Position numbers and translations under genes: made by a program. 7,045 nucleotides of DNA from positions 1 through 7,045 of the forward strand of contig JAEZIQ010000111.1 in assembly GCA_023436605.1 (NCBI GenBank). The letters are read 5' to 3'. The DNA comes from Actinomycetes bacterium (GTDB lineage: Bacteria; Actinomycetota; Thermoleophilia; Solirubrobacterales; 70-9). The notes beneath the pieces were generated by a model. That model was not told where the DNA came from. It did not search any database and saw nothing but the letters and a program-made list of their open reading frames with translations. Numbering within the stretch: position 1 is the first letter of the stretch; the number at the start of each line of letters is the position of its first letter. Shown here one piece after another: positions 4,769-7,045 of the stretch.

Positions 4769-5899
4769 TCACGCCTTTACCTCGGCGTTCTCGATCACCC
4801 AGTCGATACAGGCGGTCAACGCCTCGATGTCGGCGGGATCGACGGCCGGGAACATCGCGACCCTGAGCTGGTTGCGGCCGAGCTTGCGGTACGGCTCGAC
4901 GTCGACGATGCCGTTCGCGCGAAGCGTCGCCGCAACGGCGGCCGCATCGATGGAATCGTCGAAATCGATGGTTCCGACGACCAGCGAACGCTGGGCCGGA
5001 TCAGTCACGAAGGGAGTGGCGAAGTCGCTGGCTTCGGCCCAACCGTAAAGGTGCGAAGAAGAAGCCCGGGTGCGCTCGACGCAGAAGTCGAGACCGCCGC
5101 CGGCCAGCATCCACTGGAGCTGCTCGTCGAGCAGGATCAGCGTGGCAAGAGCCGGGGTGTTGTAAGTCTGCTCCTTGCGGGAGTTGTCGAGTGCCGTCTT
5201 GAGCGAGAGGAACGGCGGTTGCCAACGGTCCTCCGCTCCGTCCAGTTCCTCGATCCGGGAGATCGCGACGGGACTGACCGCGGCCAGCCAGAGACCACCG
5301 TCAGAGCCGAATGCCTTCTGCGGAGCGAAGTAGTAGACGTCGGATTCCGTGATGTCGACCGGCAGGCCGCCGGCGCCGGAGGTCGCGTCGATGAGGACCA
5401 GGGCATCGCCGGAACCCGCCGGGCGCTCAACGGGAACCATGACCCCGGTCGAAGTCTCGTTGTGGGCCCAGCCGATCACGTCGACTCCGTCGCGGGACTC
5501 GGGGGCCGGGGCTCCACCCGGGTCGGCCTCGATCAGTTCGGGGTCGGCAAGGAACGGAGCACCGGCGGTGACTTTCGCGAACTTGCTGGAAAACTCGCCG
5601 TAAACCAGGTGAAGTGCCCGGTCGCGGACGAGCCAGGCCGCCGCCGCGTCCCAGAAAGCCGTCGTACCACCGTTGCCGAGGATGATCTCGTATCCGTCGG
5701 GAAGCGAAAAAAGATCCCCGAGGCCGGAGCGGACCCGGCCGACGAGATCCTTGACCGGCTTCTGCCGGTGAGAAGTGCCCATCAAATCGGACCGCTCTGC
5801 CAGCGATCGCAGCGCTTCGGGCCGCACCTTCGAGGGGCCACAGCCGAAGCGGCCGTCGGCGGGCTTTAGGTCATCCGGGATCTGGGCGAGATTCGTCAT
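4769..5899 (-). CDS. serC: Phosphoserine aminotransferase
   Basis: SerC transfers an amino group from glutamate to 3-phosphohydroxypyruvate, giving O-phosphoserine; it uses pyridoxal phosphate and acts right after SerA. Starting at ATG 5899 the protein has 376 residues, the length of the actinobacterial form, and begins MTNLAQIPDDLKPADGRFGCGPSKVR. The cofactor lysine is K195 in FAPQKAFGSDGG, with D171 in the DATSG segment probably contacting the cofactor ring. GNGGTTAFWDA (75-85) and the HRQKPVK segment (44-50) fit the phosphate and substrate-binding regions. An upstream in-frame GTG at 5935 would add 12 non-conserved residues and has no ribosome-binding site, so the ATG is preferred. That ATG also lacks a Shine-Dalgarno but has a -10 only 8 nt upstream, suggesting a leaderless mRNA. 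serA follows after 51 nt, forming a serC-serA operon; no serB is visible. Confidence 0.96.
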   Translation of the reverse strand: MTNLAQIPDDLKPADGRFGCGPSKVRPEALRSLAERSDLMGTSHRQKPVKDLVGRVRSGLGDLFSLPDGYEIILGNGGTTAFWDAAAAWLVRDRALHLVYGEFSSKFAKVTAGAPFLADPELIEADPGGAPAPESRDGVDVIGWAHNETSTGVMVPVERPAGSGDALVLIDATSGAGGLPVDITESDVYYFAPQKAFGSDGGLWLAAVSPVAISRIEELDGAEDRWQPPFLSLKTALDNSRKEQTYNTPALATLILLDEQLQWMLAGGGLDFCVERTRASSSHLYGWAEASDFATPFVTDPAQRSLVVGTIDFDDSIDAAAVAATLRANGIVDVEPYRKLGRNQLRVAMFPAVDPADIEALTACIDWVIENAEVKA

Positions 5900-5913
5900 C
5901 TCTGATGAGGATA
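5900..5913 (-). promoter_or_regulatory. Probable leaderless promoter of serC-serA (-10 element)
   Basis: TATCCT (5913-5908, minus strand) fits the TAnnnT -10 pattern and ends 8 nt before the serC ATG at 5899, so transcription should begin at or next to the start codon. This agrees with the absence of a Shine-Dalgarno sequence. No good -35 is visible 16-18 nt upstream, so activator dependence or simply a weak promoter is possible. Confidence 0.4.
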
Positions 5914-5957
5914 TTGATCCAGAGCAATCGACCACCCGGCGGGTGTCGACAGCGGTC

Positions 5958-5986
5958 TTTACGGAGTCCGGGGCCCCGGATAAAGT
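5958..5986 (+). promoter_or_regulatory. Promoter of the DUF4389 gene with a 14-bp palindrome in its spacer
   Basis: TTTACG (5958-5963) and TAAAGT (5981-5986) are separated by exactly 17 nt; each matches its consensus at four of six positions. A start near 5993 gives a 32-nt 5' UTR before the TTG at 6025. The spacer contains the perfect palindrome TCCGGGGCCCCGGA (5967-5980), abutting the -10. A dimeric regulator could bind there; the site could also simply be GC-rich sequence. Confidence 0.5.
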
Positions 5987-6024
5987 GAACCTGCTTCGTC
6001 CGTTCCACCTACCGAAGGAGAGTT

Positions 6025-6705
6025 TTGTACCCCGTAACTTACGAGGCGGACTATCAGCGTGAGCGCAATCGGCTCACGACATTCTTCCGGCTGATCGTCG
6101 CCATCCCCTGGCTGATCGTCGCCTACATCTACGTAATTGCCCAGTCCGTGGTCGTGCTGGTCGCCTGGTTCGCGATCCTGATCCTCGGGCGGTTCCCGGA
6201 GGGTATGTACAACTTCGTCGGTGGCGTGCTCCGGTTTTCCGAACGAGTGAACGGGTTCATGTACCTCCAGACCGATGCCTGGCCTCCCTTCGGGATCGGT
6301 GAAGATCCCAGCTACCCGGTCCGGGTGAATTTCCATCCGCCGGCTGCCCGACAGAGCCGTCTCAAGACCCTGTTCAGGATCATCCTCGCCATTCCGCTTC
6401 TGGTCCTGTCCTACGCGATGAGCTATGCCCTGCTGGCCGTTTCCGCCATTTCCTGGCTTACCATCGTGTTCCGTGGCTACCAGCCGGCCGCGATCCACAA
6501 TGCGATCGCTTACCTGATGGGCTGGAACACCCGAGCCAGTGCCTACCTGTTCCTGATGCGTGACGAGTACCCGCCGGTCGGCGACGAGACCCCGGTGGAA
6601 ATCGATCCGCCCGCGGAAGCTCTCACCGCCACCGAAGCAGCTCCCCTCGACCCGGCTCCCGCCCCGGCCGAAGGAGAAGGCCAGGCCCCACCCCCGGCCC
6701 AGTAG
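6025..6705 (+). CDS. DUF4389 membrane protein with two tandem repeats
   Basis: This 226-residue integral membrane protein is built of two related DUF4389 units, about residues 14-90 and 111-186. Each begins with FRLIVAIPWL or FRIILAIPLL, continues through hydrophobic spans (about 19-57 and 116-148), and ends in a segment with a conserved pattern: GFMYLQTDAWPPF (77-89) and SAYLFLMRDEYPPV (172-185). Four membrane passes are a fair estimate. There is no classical signal peptide. The tail from about residue 187 is rich in Pro, Ala and Glu and probably disordered. The start is TTG at 6025, preceded by AAGGAG (6015-6020) at 4 nt spacing; the N-terminus MYPVTYEADYQRERNRL fits this family. It diverges from serC, has its own promoter and ends in a strong terminator, so it is probably monocistronic. 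The family's function is not known to me. Confidence 0.85.
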   Translation: MYPVTYEADYQRERNRLTTFFRLIVAIPWLIVAYIYVIAQSVVVLVAWFAILILGRFPEGMYNFVGGVLRFSERVNGFMYLQTDAWPPFGIGEDPSYPVRVNFHPPAARQSRLKTLFRIILAIPLLVLSYAMSYALLAVSAISWLTIVFRGYQPAAIHNAIAYLMGWNTRASAYLFLMRDEYPPVGDETPVEIDPPAEALTATEAAPLDPAPAPAEGEGQAPPPAQ

Positions 6706-6726
6706 CCATCCCGACAAGTTCGAAAG

Positions 6727-6752
6727 AGGGCGGCCCTACAGCCGCCCTTTTT
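6727..6752 (+). terminator. Intrinsic terminator of the DUF4389 gene
   Basis: AGGGCGGC (6727-6734) and GCCGCCCT (6741-6748) form a perfect 8-bp stem with a 6-nt loop, followed directly by a T-run (6748-6752). It starts 21 nt after the stop codon. This is the most canonical terminator in the window. Confidence 0.92.
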
Positions 6753-6825
6753 CATGCCCGGGCAGATCGATCACGCCGTGGGGCCTGGTTGCCCGAACCC
6801 CCGCGTAGACCCAATCGGGCGCCTC

Positions 6826-6866
6826 GGTGACGCAGCGGTGTTCCAGGAGAACACCACCGCGTCACC
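6826..6866. repeat. Palindromic repeat, copy 1
   Basis: A 41-bp hairpin unit has an outer stem GGTGACGC (6826-6833) / GCGTCACC (6859-6866), a 3x3 internal loop, and an inner stem GGTGTTC (6837-6843) / GAACACC (6849-6855) with a CAGGA loop. It has no T-run and no gene around it. Together with copy 2 it looks like a REP-type extragenic palindrome. The rest of 6753-7045 shows no credible gene; the long ORFs there are translations of these repeats. Confidence 0.8.
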
Positions 6867-6940
6867 CGCAACCCCACGACCAACCGGCGACCATCCCCCG
6901 GGTCGCGGCCAGGCAGTCGATTACGCCCAGCCAGGGCCAC

Positions 6941-6985
6941 TCGGTGACGCGCTTTGGTTCCAGGAGAACACCACCGCGTCACCGA
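6941..6985. repeat. Palindromic repeat, copy 2
   Basis: The outer stem TCGGTGACGC (6941-6950) / GCGTCACCGA (6976-6985) is a perfect 10 bp. The right half, from GGTTCCAGGAGAACACC to the end of the stem, is nearly the same as copy 1, offset by 117 bp. The left inner arm differs (TTGGTTC for GGTGTTC), which shortens the inner stem to 4 bp and leaves copy 1 the better-preserved unit. Confidence 0.8.
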
Positions 6986-7009
6986 CTCACATCCAACCGG
7001 TCCACGAGA

Positions 7010-7034
7010 AAGGGCCGCCGCGCGGGGGGCCCTT
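7010..7034. terminator. Hairpin, possible terminator for a gene beyond the right edge
   Basis: AAGGGCC (7010-7016) and GGCCCTT (7028-7034) form a 7-bp stem around a GC-rich 11-nt loop. Read leftward the stem is followed by TCTCGTGG, a poor U-tract; read rightward by GCCATT. It could end a minus-strand gene entering from the right, but no such gene is visible. Confidence 0.4.
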
Positions 7035-7045
7035 GCCATTAAAGG

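Noticed and set aside
4730..5869. Plus-strand ORF of 379 codons opposite serC
   Set aside because: It is antisense to a well-conserved serC and shows no motif; GC-rich codon bias alone keeps such frames open.
5900..5935. Upstream GTG start for serC at 5935
   Set aside because: It adds 12 residues absent from the usual N-terminus, has no ribosome-binding site and would overlap the predicted -10.
6826..6985. Possible CRISPR array from two similar repeats
   Set aside because: There are only two copies, they differ on one arm, they are long near-complete palindromes, and there are no cas genes.
6752..7042. Overlapping ORFs on both strands at the right end, with a peptide TRWCSPGT occurring twice
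   Set aside because: The repeated peptide is just the translation of the two palindromic DNA repeats; the rest has no domain or credible ribosome-binding site.

Overview
The window reads as a stretch of chromosome from a high-GC Gram-positive bacterium, most likely an actinobacterium. The reasons are strongly GC-ending codons, TTG and GTG starts, several promoters placed so close to start codons that mRNAs would be leaderless or nearly so, an actinobacterial-type SerC (376 aa) and a long SerA with a C-terminal ACT domain. The two-repeat DUF4389 membrane protein would fit the Thermoleophilia/Solirubrobacterales, but that placement is an inference. No phage, transposase or CRISPR gene is present.

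Layout, left to right. (1) Bases 1-61 hold the probable first codons of a minus-strand gene leaving the window. It diverges from a crotonase-fold enoyl-CoA hydratase-like gene (119-808, +) across a short spacer with a palindromic operator candidate. (2) Bases 809-1264 hold a two-way hairpin terminator, a probable minus-strand transcription unit with a 28-codon ORF, and a 181-bp inverted-repeat element next to the leuA stop. (3) leuA (1265-2848, -) makes 2-isopropylmalate synthase. It is preceded by a leader with a promoter, a 19-residue peptide containing five consecutive leucines, and possible alternative RNA pairings. (4) serA (3125-4717, -) and serC (4769-5899, -) form a probable serC-serA operon for serine synthesis from 3-phosphoglycerate. 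A perfect 18-bp inverted repeat lies just after serA. (5) A divergent gene (6025-6705, +) encodes a duplicated DUF4389 membrane protein and ends in a strong terminator. (6) The right end (6753-7045) is non-coding, with two copies of a palindromic repeat and one more hairpin.

Together the core genes are amino-acid biosynthesis: SerA and SerC carry out the first two steps of the serine pathway, and LeuA the committed step to leucine. SerA keeps the ACT-domain residues expected for serine feedback. leuA appears controlled in its mRNA leader by leucine supply.

The most interesting signal is that leader. The leucine-codon run (CTT CTT CTC CTT CTC) is perfectly complementary over 11 nt to the Shine-Dalgarno region of leuA, and a second 7-bp pairing crosses it as a pseudoknot. 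This suggests translational attenuation in which the sensing codons are also the anti-Shine-Dalgarno strand. Second are the small minus-strand unit at 818-1063 (CRP-like site, inverted-repeat operator, -10, 5' hairpin, 28-aa ORF, terminator) and the 1080-1260 element, whose two inverted halves keep an inner hairpin through compensatory base changes.
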